A stretch of DNA of 64,000 nt. It comes from Amylostereum areolatum (taxonomy: Eukaryota; Basidiomycota; Agaricomycetes; Russulales; Stereaceae). The stretch covers positions 806,001 to 870,000 of the forward strand of contig SAXG01000012.1 of NCBI GenBank assembly GCA_012932865.1. Direction: 5' to 3'. The position numbers were made by a program, and so were the translations under genes. Shown in pieces: positions 21,948-33,268 of this stretch. Position 1 is the stretch's first letter; each line of letters begins with the position of its first letter. The notes below the pieces were generated by a model. It was not told where the DNA came from, ran no database searches, and saw nothing but the letters and a program-made list of their open reading frames with translations.

Positions 21948-22958
21948 TTATCGCATGGCTTGTGCATCGTGAACTGGTCTTACGCCCTCTGTTTTGGCGT
22001 TTGTTTTTCCTCATTGCCGGCGATTGCGACAACAGGTCACGCCCAGGAGGAAACGACGGAAGATAAGGACGACAGCGGCGAGCAGATGAAGCGAAGGGCG
22101 ACGGCATGAGGAGATTATAGATTCTATAGCACATTACAGACTAATCGGCCGTTATACAACCGTGCCCCCCACTCTGAGCAGCGAGCGTCCACAAGAAAGG
22201 ATGTGGGAAAGCGGAAGGCGGGCCGTGGCCTATAACAAGGTGAGCGAAGTATCAATTATCATCATGACCTGAGGAGAAAAGGAGCCGGTACCTGCGGTGT
22301 TCTTGGCTTTACTCGTGAAGAGTCAAGACTTCCTGATGGGTATCTTTTACGTGGGTCCGAACTTCGAAGCGTGCACTGAAGGTTGCAGCTTCAAGGCGGC
22401 GATCTAGATGGAGAATCTTCTGACGGACTCGGTCTGACCACTGCGCCGTTCTCACTCAAGACCCGGACAACGCTCGCGCGCGCGCGCGTTACTGCGCTTC
22501 TCCAGCGTCGATGTGAGAATCCTCCGCCTCTCTCTCTCCAACTTCGTCCGACTTCGTGTTCACCACAGTTCGCGCCCGATCCCTGGCCATCAGAACCCCC
22601 TTCACCACTTTCGTCTCCCCAAAATCCTGCTTTCGCACTCCTTCCTGTGGAATGCCCCTCTTTCCTTCTCCCTCTCCCCAATATTACCTCTTTCCATCGG
22701 TCTCCTGGAGTCTAAAGTCTGGTTTTTCAATCTCCTTTCTCGATCTTCTTCCCCTCGTTCCGTCCCGCTTCTCAATATTATCCCATTATTCTTTTCCGCC
22801 TTCTCTTCATGTCCGAATTCTCCATAACGAGGCCACACCCCCTCCCTAGGCGCAGCTGCTCACTCTCCTCCCTATAAAATGCTCTCGGCACGTCACCCCT
22901 CTGACCCCATCCCTGCTGCTCACCCCGGCCTGTCGCCTCCTCGCAGCTCGACTTCGTC
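21948..22958. other. Intergenic, 1.0 kb, with (CG)n run and pyrimidine-rich promoter
   Basis: 3' flank of MDJ1 and promoter of the MFS transporter. Holds a pure CG dinucleotide run at about 22475-22488, a long pyrimidine-rich tract (22540-22860, typical of strong fungal promoters), and a TATA-like CTATAAAA at about 22871-22878. Confidence 0.5.
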
Positions 22959-23579
22959 ATGCTCGCCTTCATCCTTCGCCCCCTTAGCGCTTTCTTGACT
23001 CCACCTTGTCCCACCTCTCACTCTCCGACCGCCTTTCCTCGACAGGAAAAGTGCAGATCTTCGTCTCCGAGGCCAGACACACTGAACTCCGACGCATCCC
23101 TCGAGTCGCTTCCGGCGTCCCCAGTCTCGACCGTTTGTCACGCGCCCATACCGACTGGCCATCCTTCCTCCAGCCTGTCTCAGCGGCTTTCTACCCCGCG
23201 CGTATTTTCGGCGCACATCGGGTCAGTTTTGCAGTCTCAAACAGAGTTCACTCCTTTCGGATTATTAACTTGTATTCCAGCGCCGCCTTGACCCTATTCC
23301 TGGCCACCACAGATTCCGTAGGCGTCTCTGCATCGCCGGATCAAGGCTTTTTCTGACCCTGCTACAGACCATTGTTTCCACAAGTCTGCCCACGATCGCG
23401 AAGCAGTTCTCAGCGTCTTCGGCAGCATATACGTGGGTCGGCGTCTCCTACATGCTCACTCAAACCGCGTGCCAGCCCCTCTATGGAAGAATATCTGACT
23501 TGGTTGGCCGAAAGGTTGGCTTTCTTCCGTGTTTGATATGTCGAAGCCCTGACCGTGGGTGTTAGTCCGTCCTTTTCAC

Positions 23580-23581
23580 TA
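23580..23581. repeat. TA target duplication, left
   Basis: TA abutting the left inverted repeat of the element at 23582-31328. The same dinucleotide at 31329-31330 follows its right end. One TA is needed for the MFS frame, the other is the duplication. Confidence 0.75.
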
Positions 23582-24164
23582 CACCACCAGCAGTTGCCTC
23601 AGCATGACTCTATGCGGGGCCATTCGGATGAGTCTGATGGCGTGACCAAGGGTTCACGCTAGCATCGTGTCAGCTTCAATCCAACCCCCTCAATCTCGGC
23701 GCCATTCCGATTATCCGTTGCGAGAAAGTCGGCTTCGCGCCCAAGTCAGCGTGAGTACAGGTTGTCCTCTCAGTTTCAATCCCCACAGAGTCCTCGATGG
23801 ACGGCGACGAGCGCGGGTTATGTAAGCAGTATTCATTTTCGTCGTCGCGCCAAGTCATCCTCGACTCCTTGTTTCCTCTCACCACGTCCTTCTCTTCTCC
23901 CCGTCCTTCACCTGGCCATAACCCCTCATCTGTAATGGGCGACTCCGACGTACCGAGATTTGGACGGCGCGTCAGGGTTTCCGTGGATGTACGAAGGGTT
24001 GGGTATGGACTCTCCCTTCGACACTCTCATGTGGGCATCATCCAGAGTCTGGACCATGGTGCGTGTTCTATTCACTTACCGCCCACCTGCCCTCGCGACA
24101 GCATTCAGGATTTGCACATGCTCCGGCGCCCCTCTTGTTGTCGCTGGCAGTCGTCCTCACCTTC

Positions 24165-24295
24165 GCTCGCGGCCTTGAACTTTACTCCTGGTCTTGAACT
24201 TTGCTCGTGGTCTTGAACTTTACTCTCGGTCTCTCGATTTTTGCTTGCGGTCTTGGTCCTCGCTCGCGATCTTGGTCCCGCTCGCGCTCCTCTCT
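24165..24295. repeat. Degenerate tandem repeat, unit about 19 bp
   Basis: About six imperfect units built around GGTCTTGAACTTT..CTCG, drifting to GGTCTTGGTCC..CTCGC at the right. It lies inside the outer TA-flanked element and is non-coding as far as I can see. Confidence 0.7.
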
Positions 24296-24543
24296 GGTCC
24301 TGGCTCTCTGTCCCCTGGCTCACTGGGTTCCCTGGTCTTATCTCGGTCTCCGTCTGGTCCACCTGCTTTGTTGGCATCCCAGGTAACCCTCTCTCACCTG
24401 TCATCCCTCTCCATATATCCCGTAGCAGCCCCCATATACTCTGTAGTTATCAAATGAAAATATCATGATTTTCTTCCTTCTACATCAGGATAAGATCGCA
24501 ATAAGCACGATTTAAGCCAGCAACCCGCCGAGCGATTCTTGAT

Positions 24544-24661
24544 TAGACTCGAACCAGTCCCGACGTGCGAGATGACAGTCGATCTCGCAGCCGTAGGGAC
24601 TGGAGTCGAACAGGCGCGCGGTGGTACAGGCAAAAAGTTCCCACGCGATAGTTGGGACTTA
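24544..24661 (+). repeat. Left terminal inverted repeat, copy 2
   Basis: Same sequence as the left end of copy 1, including both pairs of foldback stems. Confidence 0.9.
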
Positions 24662-24965
24662 GAATTTTGGACGCGGTGACGCGTCTCCTCGTCTCTCAAC
24701 TTACGCGTCTTCGACCCCGCCTCTCACTATGCTACCTTCTCCCCCGCTCTCCTTCCAATATTTTCTTGTATATCTCACTCATATATATCGAATATATCGT
24801 TCTTCTCGCATCTGACCAGTCCGGTAAGCAATTACTACTCACTTCTGCCTCTCTAGCATACCATGGCGGCTCCGACTGGTCTGAGACATGACGGCCCCCT
24901 CTTCCAGGCCGCGATGTCTATCTGTTTGCTCGCAAAATATCCCCCAGTCTCTTCCCCTCTCTTCT

Positions 24966-27578
24966 ATGACGGATTCCGGTCCTCACCCCGATCCTGAACG
25001 TGTGCAACTGGCGTCTCGGCGACTATGTGATACCTTCGGTATCCCAGCGGTACACCCTTTCCAAGAAGAAACAGGGGTGCTCATCCTGAACAAAAAAAGC
25101 GTTATCCTGGACGTTCCAACAGGCGGTGGCAAGACTCTCGCTTTCGCCTACCCGCTTTTCTATTATTGGTCCCCGACGGCCACAGACTCCGAGGCTACTT
25201 TGGCGAAGATCATTGTGGTCGTTAGCCCTCTCATTGCGCTCATGGAACAGCAGGTATGTAGCCAGCATCATGAACACAATTAACCATCTAATAGGGGTAC
25301 TTGCCAGGCCAAGGATTTTGTGTCCAAAGGCATTCCGGCCGTCGCCATACACTCCGAGACTCCAGAGAGAGAGAAGCGGATGATTGTACGTATACTCTCA
25401 GTATATCATGCCTCCCTCTCACCGCACAATCGCTAGGAACTCGGGCAAGGGAAATACCGCATCGGAATAGTGGGTCCAGAGACGGCTCGCAGCAGCGCGT
25501 TCGGAAGTGCGGTATTTCAGGCCAAGGTCTTCCGCCGCGACGTGATCTGCATGGTCATTGATGAGGGGCATGCGATCTCAGAGTGGGGAACTGACGACTT
25601 CCGGCCAGAGTTCTCCAACTTGGGCACACTTCGATCGCGGTTACCTCCTGGTACTCCCATTCTTGTCGCATCTGCGACTCTTCCTGCATCTGTTGTCGCC
25701 GACATTCAAGAGAAGCTTGGCCTGGATCAAGATGTTGCCCGTGTAATGGTGTCAAATGCAAAGCCTAACGTCGCGCTCTCAGTGCGAATTATGCAGCACC
25801 CGGAAGATACCATGGCCGACCTTATAGCGTTGATCCCGAAGGATGCAGCATCACCCGAGGACATCCCCCCCACACTGGTTTATGTACAAGGTCGGACGGA
25901 TGCCGAGGATGTCCAAGACACGCTTCGCGCACATGCAGAGACTGTGAACGTAGATCCCAGCACCATCGAGTTCTACCATCGCCATGTCGATTCAAGGCGA
26001 AAGGAGTATGTCCTTGACGCTCTCAAGGATGGACGAATCCGAATCGTCGCTGCGACGGATGCATTGGGCTGGGTACGAAGTCGTTTTTGTCTCCTCATCA
26101 TCAATTTACTCTCTAACATTTCTCCAGGGGTTGGACCTCAGAAACATCCAGCGCGTTGTTTTCTGGAAGGCCCCCAAAACATTTTGCTCTCTGGTGCAAA
26201 AAATCGGCCGCTGTGTCCGGGACTTTCAACAGATCGGAGAGGCGATTCTCATCGTCTCGGCGGGTTACCATGAAAAGCAACGTGTCATTGTCGACGCAGC
26301 GGAACTGGACAATCATTCGGGGCGAAGGCCAGGAAATGAAACGGTACCCAGGGATATCAACGCACGGCCTCTTCATGCCGATGAAGATGAGCCAATACGT
26401 CCCGAAACAACCGATGTCCAGCTGGACCGACAGGTTGGAAAACGGACCCGGTTCCACGGCGTCTTGGCTTCACGAGACGCGTTGTATTTGGCGAAGTACG
26501 TTTCAACAAAACATTGTCGTCGCGTGCCATGGGACGAGTTCTTTGAAAACTCGAAAAAGAGTGAGTGCTGACCTTGGTGTACGCATACCAGACTAACTAG
26601 CCAGCTATAGGAGCTTTACCTATCCACGAGCCCTGGGCCACCGCTCCCTGCTGTGACAATTGCGAAGCTTCATCGTTTCGGATGGAGACTATCACGGTTG
26701 AAGATGATGCCCGCCTGAGGGCAGGCCGTCGGTCCCAGAGCAGTCGTGAGGTCCGAGATCGCGCAACAGCTGCTCTGATGTCTCTGCGCGAGCTCATAGT
26801 GGCGCGTGATTGGCCAGGACAAGACATTATGACAGGGGCCGATATCATGAGCGACCAGGTCTTACAGCAGATTGCGTCGGGGGCGAGCTTTCTAGACACA
26901 CATGCTAAGTTGAATGACCGTGTGCGTTGGCACTGGTCATTCAAGTATGCCGACGAGGTGTTGAACTGCTTGCAGTCAATCCTTACTGATGCTAACACCA
27001 ACACGGACGCGGCGACGAACGACCCTGTCGGTGCGGTGTTCACCAACGAGGTGCTCAGTGCCCTACATACCACAGTGGCCACCGTTCCTGAGAAAACTAC
27101 CCGCGGACTCCTCAAACAGGTCTTCGACGAGTGCTCTGACCTGGTCGAGCATCTCATTGATGGTGCAGGCCAGCCACGGATACGCTCGATCAAGCGTGTG
27201 CCACCAGAGACAGTACGTGCTACGTGCTATCGAGATGTTCATTGCTGAGATTTAGTTGGATAGAATGTTATGTACCATGGTGCCGTCGATGTTCCTATGT
27301 CCGTTGGCAAGATCCGTACACGCATGCGGAAGGTTGGTGGTGGATACAACTCGCTGGTAGAGTTTCTGCATGACTGGCAACTGATCTCATTAAATTCTCG
27401 CAAAGTTTACGGGGACCACAGTGCAGTCGCAAACAATGCAGATGAGGTGGAACATGTTGTCCTTCATAAGCTATACGAGTGCAGCCGGCGCGATCCTACC
27501 CTTCCCGGTGCCAATGAGGTTATTCAACTGGTTCAACTAGGTGCGTGCTACTACTTCCAGTCCCACAGCAACTATTGA
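24966..27578 (+). CDS. RecQ-like helicase of the transposon, copy 2
   Basis: Identical in translation to the copy 1 helicase, with the same six exons shifted by 13,719 bp (24966-25253, 25308-25385, 25437-26072, 26128-26560, 26611-27212, 27264-27578) and 783 aa. Walker A GGGKT, DEGH, SAT and the QKIGRCVRD motif are all intact. With both copies open and identical, either could supply helicase. Confidence 0.92.
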
Positions 27579-30500
27579 AAAAAAAATTCGTCGCTAGCTG
27601 CATCCTCATCGCCATCACCGACAGGTGCCCAATCCATGTCCCCACCTGGAGCACCAGAGTCGATGATCCCACTTGTCACCGAAGGTCCTGGCCCGTCTGC
27701 ACATGCATCATCCTCCATATCAGAGTCGTCCTCTAGGCCTTGAGGGTACGCCTCGATTTCTTCGACAATGCTAATGGCTTGTGCTAAAATATGATCCGCT
27801 AGACCATGAAACTCCTCATCGTCGACAGCAAGGTCCTCCTGAGATGGATGTTCGTCCTCAGGCTCCTCTCCATCACCTAGATCACTGTCGTGGTCACCTC
27901 CATCATTGATACCAAACCCGTCAAATGTTTCTCCAGGCGCTTCATCCGCAAGGTTTGGATCATCGTTGGTGTGCGGGGATACACTAGATTGGCTTGCGGT
28001 CATCTCCTGTGGAACACCGCAGTTCTTCATGCGACGAGTGGGGGTGCGGAACGCCTGAAATGCCTTCGGATTGTCGGGGTATTTTGTGCCGAGGTGGAAG
28101 AGGTCGCGCACAGGTTGAATTGCGTGTTTCGATGGACGATTTGCAACGTATACTTGTAGCTTTTGCACTCCAATCTCATCCGACAACTTGGCTTTCTCCT
28201 CGTCGCTTTTTGGAGAGGTGTGGCTGACACCGTACTCGGGTATCTTGTATGCCTTCTGCACAGTACGCATGATATCACGGAGCGTGAATATGCATACAGT
28301 AATCATTGAGAGCCATTTCCAGCTCTTGTTGACACCCTTTGCATTGTATATAACCTGTAGAAAAGTGCAACATTATAATCTTACTGACCATGCGAAGAGA
28401 AAACAAAGGTGTATCAACCTTGGCCCAAAAATTCTGATGCTCTTGGAGCAAGTCCACCTCTTTGAAGCCATCGGGATGTCCTGAGAGGTTAACCAGCCAG
28501 TTATACAGGAAGAGAAGCCTAGTAGGATGTGAATACTAAGTGATCATATAGGGTCATGGACGAGCACTGCCAGCTTACCGGAGCTTCTCAGGATATGTGG
28601 CTAAACGGCGGAGAGTCTCAAAGATGATGTCCGCATACTTTGGCATGGATCCACTTCCGCGCATGATGATCCCCCATACCCGCAATGCATTGACCACACA
28701 TCCAATATCCCCTCGCTTGATTGCACGTGCAAAGACGATGTAGTATAGTGCATCACGGTTATAGAGAATGTTGTTTTCCAGTGAGTAATCACGTCGGTCC
28801 TCGGGGAGCTTTCGAAGCACATCGACAGCTGCCGTTGAGAAGAGCTCATGCTTGACGGTCTCGCTCACCCGTTTGAAATCTTCAAGTGACACTGTGGCTG
28901 CCCAATCTTGCAAATCAGGATGACCGCAGTGAATACGAAATGCGTCAATGACATGCGCGGGGAGGGAGATGCTGATGAGCTCATGTGATGGTGCCCATGG
29001 TGTTGATTTCTTTGCTTTCCAACCTGCCGAAAAGGCTTTCCGTTGTAGGAAGCCATTCTCCCAGCACAAGCCGCCTGCCCATTCTGAATTCGGCTTCCCC
29101 CAGTGCTCATTTGCAACGGCTCGTGTAATTGCCATCTTCCCATGAAAGAGTCCAAAGCGGCGGACAAGATGGTTGGTGGCCGCCACGGTTTCGGGATCGC
29201 TATTTCGGCGTGCGGCTTCAATCTTTTTAGACAGAGTCCGTTAGCAATGACAGTAGACACAATGGGACCATTGCAAGCCCTACCTTGTCAGATAGAAGTA
29301 CCGTCAGAAGGTCACCGTCTGCAAAGAACAGGCCATGCTTCTTGAGGAACGCATCGTCCACTCCAAGGTCGGAAGAGAATGTGCGAAGTAACTCTATTGT
29401 GCCATCAATCGATGACTCGTCGATCTCGCGCGCTGGCATTGGCATTGGCTCGGTCTTGTGGACTGGGATCTGGAGAACAACGGGCGGTCCACCGAGTTCC
29501 TCTCGCAGGCGACCAAGACCTGGGATATTCTCGAGTGCGAGCTCCTGTAGCTGCCAGAGACAATATGTTGAAAATTCCGCGGCCTGTGTTGCAGTGGGAA
29601 GGACATCCTCTGGGTTATAGTCCAGAAGTGGCCGACGACTGGTCCGTGGCGGTTTCATTTCTAGGGGAAGTGTTCCGTGTGCGACACGCCCATCGGGAGA
29701 TGAAGGGTCGTAAACCGGGATCAGTGTGGCCGTCGTTCCGTTATCGAAATGGTTGCGGTTGTTGAAACGTTGCTCTCCAACGCGAAATGGTATATTGATG
29801 TTGTCCCATACAATCCCGCACATCTGTGTCGCGAGGATCTTCCGGTACCGCTCAACTCCCTCCTGCGAGAGCATTTTGACGTGTGAGATGGCGGTCGTGT
29901 AGGAGACGGATAATCCTGCATGCGCGAGGACCTCTATTACACGCTTGGCTGCTCCGGAGGCTAGAAGGAAGAGGCCGATGACACGCTGAAACGCCGTAGA
30001 TTTGCGTGACTGAAGAACAGCCATCATAGCGGCCACTGTTGTAAATATCTGGTGCACATTAGAATGGGAGGACAATGGAGTCTTTAGAATGGACACACCA
30101 TGGTGGGATCGCGCCCTTCCACACCGTGTCGCGTGGAGGGTACAGCAACGTCCTCGAGTAGTTTCCAAAGTGTCGGAGCAACAGTCTTGATCCTCTCGGC
30201 CAGCTCGTCCATTGAGAACTCCTGCAACAGATCCGTGATGGTATTGTACCACTTGTTGGCGAATAAGTTCTTCAGAGCCTTGCCTTCCATCTGCAGAGTC
30301 GACGAGACAATGTTCAAGCTCGCATTTGTGGCTTGCTCGGGTGCACGCGCGGCAATCCTCTCAATGAGTTCCTCACCATGTTGCTGGCAGTAGATAGTGA
30401 CACGAGACGAGAGCTGCTGATCCTTGGATGTGAAGAGAGAGTCCATGAAGTCGCCAAAGTTCTTGAATCCGTGGCCACCATCATCTTCGTCGGTCATCAT

Positions 30501-31094
30501 ATCCTGCAGTACACGAGAAACGCGTTCGTTCCGCTTCTTCTCTTCGGCTTTCTCTTGTGCTTCGCGTTCACGGATCTTTGCTGCTCGAATAGTCTCTGGT
30601 GCTTCCCAAAATACAAACCCTGCGGGAGGCTGTATTGGGCCTGTGGGTGTCCGAGACGATGTTGTGGCATGATATTGTCGAGCAAGCGGGGATGACTCGG
30701 ACAGCAGTCCAGCCGGGGACGAGGGTGGATCGGGAGGGGATGAAGGAGCTTGCAGAGGAGACTCATCGTTATATCCCATGCCAGCATTTGACGGCCCCTC
30801 CGCTGTTGAGCTCGAAGCCTGAGGCCGAAAAGATGGCCCAGGTGCCTTCCGGATATGCTGGACAAAGTCAGTTCCTGTGAACTTCCTCTTCACTGGACGG
30901 CCAGCCTTCTTCTCACTGAACAGAACACTGAGAGGAGACTCTACATCATCTTGCGTGTCATTCGCTGGTGTGCGGGGGGAGCCAGGATTGGCCTCATGCG
31001 TATGGGTGTGCATAGGGGTGCTCGTGTCCGAGATTGCTGGGTTGGGTGCCGAAGTTGAGGGTTGGGGACTTGATAATGACCGTGGATGGAGCAT
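27572..31094 (-). CDS. DUF6589-family protein, proposed transposase, copy 2
   Basis: Same five exons as copy 1 (31094-30099, 30048-29284, 29222-28579, 28518-28419, 28354-27572) and the same 1,095-aa product. Of the three differences from copy 1, two (29350, 29992) are silent changes in Ala codons and one (29263) lies in the second intron. The overlap of 7 bp with the helicase stop is preserved. It could be active. Confidence 0.88.
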
Positions 31095-31193
31095 GATAGA
31101 CGTTTGGTATGATAAATGAACGTTTTTATTGTTCAATGACGACGGAGGGTGTAGCGGTAGGTCGAGAGCGCGGAAATCGCGAGCTGAATTTCA

Positions 31194-31307
31194 CTAAGTC
31201 TCGTCAATCCCGTGGGAACTTTTTGCCTCTACTATCACGCGACCGTTCAACTCCAGTCCCTGCACCGACGTGATGTTTCCGGCTCGGGCAGGACTGGTTC
31301 GAGTCTA
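31194..31307 (-). repeat. Right terminal inverted repeat, copy 2
   Basis: Same sequence as the right end of copy 1. It is followed directly by the 21-bp right inverted repeat of the outer TA-flanked element. Confidence 0.88.
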
Positions 31308-31328
31308 CTGAGGGATCGCCTGGTGGTG

Positions 31329-31330
31329 TA
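31329..31330. repeat. TA target duplication, right
   Basis: TA after the right inverted repeat of the outer element; pairs with 23580-23581. Confidence 0.75.
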
Positions 31331-33268
31331 GCATCGTCATCTTCGCGATTGGATCTCTTCTCTGCGGAGCGGCCCAGGCGAGTCTTCATTTTTACGCCTG
31401 CCGTCGTCCCGTTCTGAACATAGGCGCTAGAACATCACATGGCTCATCGTCGCACGAGGAATTTCCGGCGTCGGCGGTGGCGGTATCGTGAGTTGTGTAT
31501 GGGTGATTACCTCAGAGATTGTCGAAGTGCGTAAACGAGCGATGTGGTCACAAGCCCTCAGCGTAACATGGAGCTGCTCCGCCATCGCAGGACCCTTACT
31601 AGGGGGTGTATTTAGCGGTATGCAAAGATCGTCATCTGCCCTCTCACTTTCTAATGTCATGCATTGCAGGCGGCTCCACAGGCCTGAGCTGGAGATGGGC
31701 ATGTGCGTGCGCACGTTGCAATGTATCGTTCGTTCCTCTGACCACTTCCCTTCCCAGTTTACCTCAATCTCCCTATCTGTGCCGTGTCTATTGTGGTTCT
31801 GGCTTTTTCCTTACACGGTACGGCACTGCATCGTTCGAGGGACGCCTCGTGGGATGCCTTCCTACGTAAATTTGACTTTGTTGGCCTGTTCGTCATAACG
31901 CCGTCTTTCTTTTGATGGGTCCTCGATTATTGACCCTTTCCTTGCAGGTTTCTGTTCATCAGCGGCACGAGCTCTATCATCGTGGGCTTTAGCTTCGCTT
32001 CGGCTAGTGGATGTAGGCACAGGCGTGACCTCCTCTTCGCATGCGACTTATTATTATTTTTGTTTTCAGGGAAGGCCCCCTCAACGTTAGCCTTGATCAT
32101 CGTCGGGATCGTCATCCTTCTCGGCGCAGGGATCTACGAGAGCGAGACCACCCGTGAAGCTCTCTTTCCTCCCCTTGCGTTCAAAAGTGTAAACATTGGT
32201 GCGTTGTGACCCGGCCAGCGGGAACCAAGTCTTGACAGTGTTTTCCTTCAGTCATAATTTTGATTATAAACTTCCTCCATAACTTCGCGTTCAACTCCGG
32301 CACGTTTTACTTGGCCCGATACTACCAGGTAAGATCGTCACATTATGATGCTGACATCGCTGACGTTGACATTTCGTCATTAGGCTGGAGACAGGTCAAC
32401 GCTTCAAGCCAGCCTAATGCTTCTGCCGTACTCCCTGGGATCTTCGCTGGCGTCCATGCCTGCAGCGTGGGTCATTGGTTATTTTCAGAGGCGATCTCAA
32501 AACACCAGCGGTCAAGGATGCGTAATAACTCTGGGTCTGTTGATTTCAACCATTGGCTTCGGTGGGTGACGGCTCTATCTCCGCGGGGGGTTTCCCTGAT
32601 CGAAAAGTTTCCGCAGGAGTAATGTTTCTATTGAACGACACCACGCCCACGATCATGAGCACTATGCTCCCGCTCGTGGCAGGATTCGGTCTGGGAATGC
32701 TTTTCCATGCGCCCTATCAAATATTTTCCAATGCCCTTCCTCCGCGTGAATTGGCAACAGGAACCAGCGCTTTCTTTCTCGTCCGCTTTACGGGTGCGAC
32801 AGTGGGACTTGTGCGTATGCCGTAGTTGTTAACCTACTACTCTCCCTGACCCTTTCTAGGCCATTTCGGGTGCCGTCTTCGAGAACCGCCTGGCCAAGAT
32901 CCTGGTACACAATCCGTCCGAGACGTTGCATGCCGTCACCGAGGCTATACAGGTTTGGATAAATCTTCGATCGAGCCTTCCGTGTCCAATTGACTTGCCT
33001 ACTTTCTCTCCTCGGACAGACAGTGTGGATATTGTGCACGCCCTGCTTGGCAGTCGCGCTTCTGGTGTGTCTTGCTTTTTCAACTCCGCGTACGTACACT
33101 GACAGTGCACGGTCTGGGTAGCTTTCCTTGTTCCTGCGAGCGGTCCCGGTCTTCGACGGCAACCCCACACAAGTCAACGACGACAGCAAGGGACCACAAG
33201 ACCAAAAGCCAACCCCCCTCATCACCCCCAAAATGCCGTGCGACCTCGAGTCTGGGCCTGCGATGTGA

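Larger units (their letters stand above)
24544..31307. mobile_element. RecQ-helicase / DUF6589 DNA transposon, copy 2 (6,764 bp)
   Basis: Same length, orientation and content as copy 1, offset by 13,719 bp. I compared the copies by their encoded proteins and several non-coding stretches and found three differences: 29263, 29350 and 29992 (copy 1: 15544, 15631, 16273). It is nested in the TA-flanked element that interrupts the MFS gene, with its right tip exactly against that element's 21-bp inverted repeat. Unlike copy 1 it has no 9-bp duplication: the flanks read ATTCTTGAT (24535-24543) and CTGAGGGAT (31308-31316). So either the flank was altered after insertion or the copy arrived by another route. 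Confidence 0.95.
23582..31328. mobile_element. TA-flanked transposon remnant (outer element), hosting copy 2
   Basis: Its ends are inverted repeats of 21 bp: CACCACCAG is perfect on both sides, and 17 of 21 positions match overall (23582-23602 against the reverse complement of 31308-31328). It sits in a TA dinucleotide inside an exon of the MFS gene. Without the nested copy 2 it has 983 bp, and I see no transposase in it, so it is non-autonomous or degraded. TA duplication fits the Tc1/mariner or a PIF-like/other TA-targeting group; the sequence does not decide. Its right side is now only the 21-bp repeat. Confidence 0.75.
22959..33268 (+). pseudogene. MFS multidrug-type transporter gene interrupted by nested transposons
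   Basis: A proton-driven drug exporter of the plasma membrane by family (DHA2, usually 14 helices). The left part (about 22959-23581) carries IVSTSLPTIAKQF, SYMLTQTACQPLYGRISDLV and the start of motif A (GRKSVLFT). The frame is then broken inside the exon at TA 23580-23581 and resumes exactly after TA 31329-31330 with IVIFAIGSLLCGAAQ. Removing the insert and one TA restores an uninterrupted reading frame. Further right are NITWLIVARGISGVGGGGIV, AGPLLGGVFSG, LFLFISGTSSIIVGFSFA, GTFYLARYYQ, FGLGMLFHAPYQIFSNALPP and a polar tail to the stop at 33268. The intron 31378-31430 has a GC donor. I see no other damage to the frame in the right half, so inactivation is recent. The N-terminal start is uncertain (22879 or 22959). 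Confidence 0.88.
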
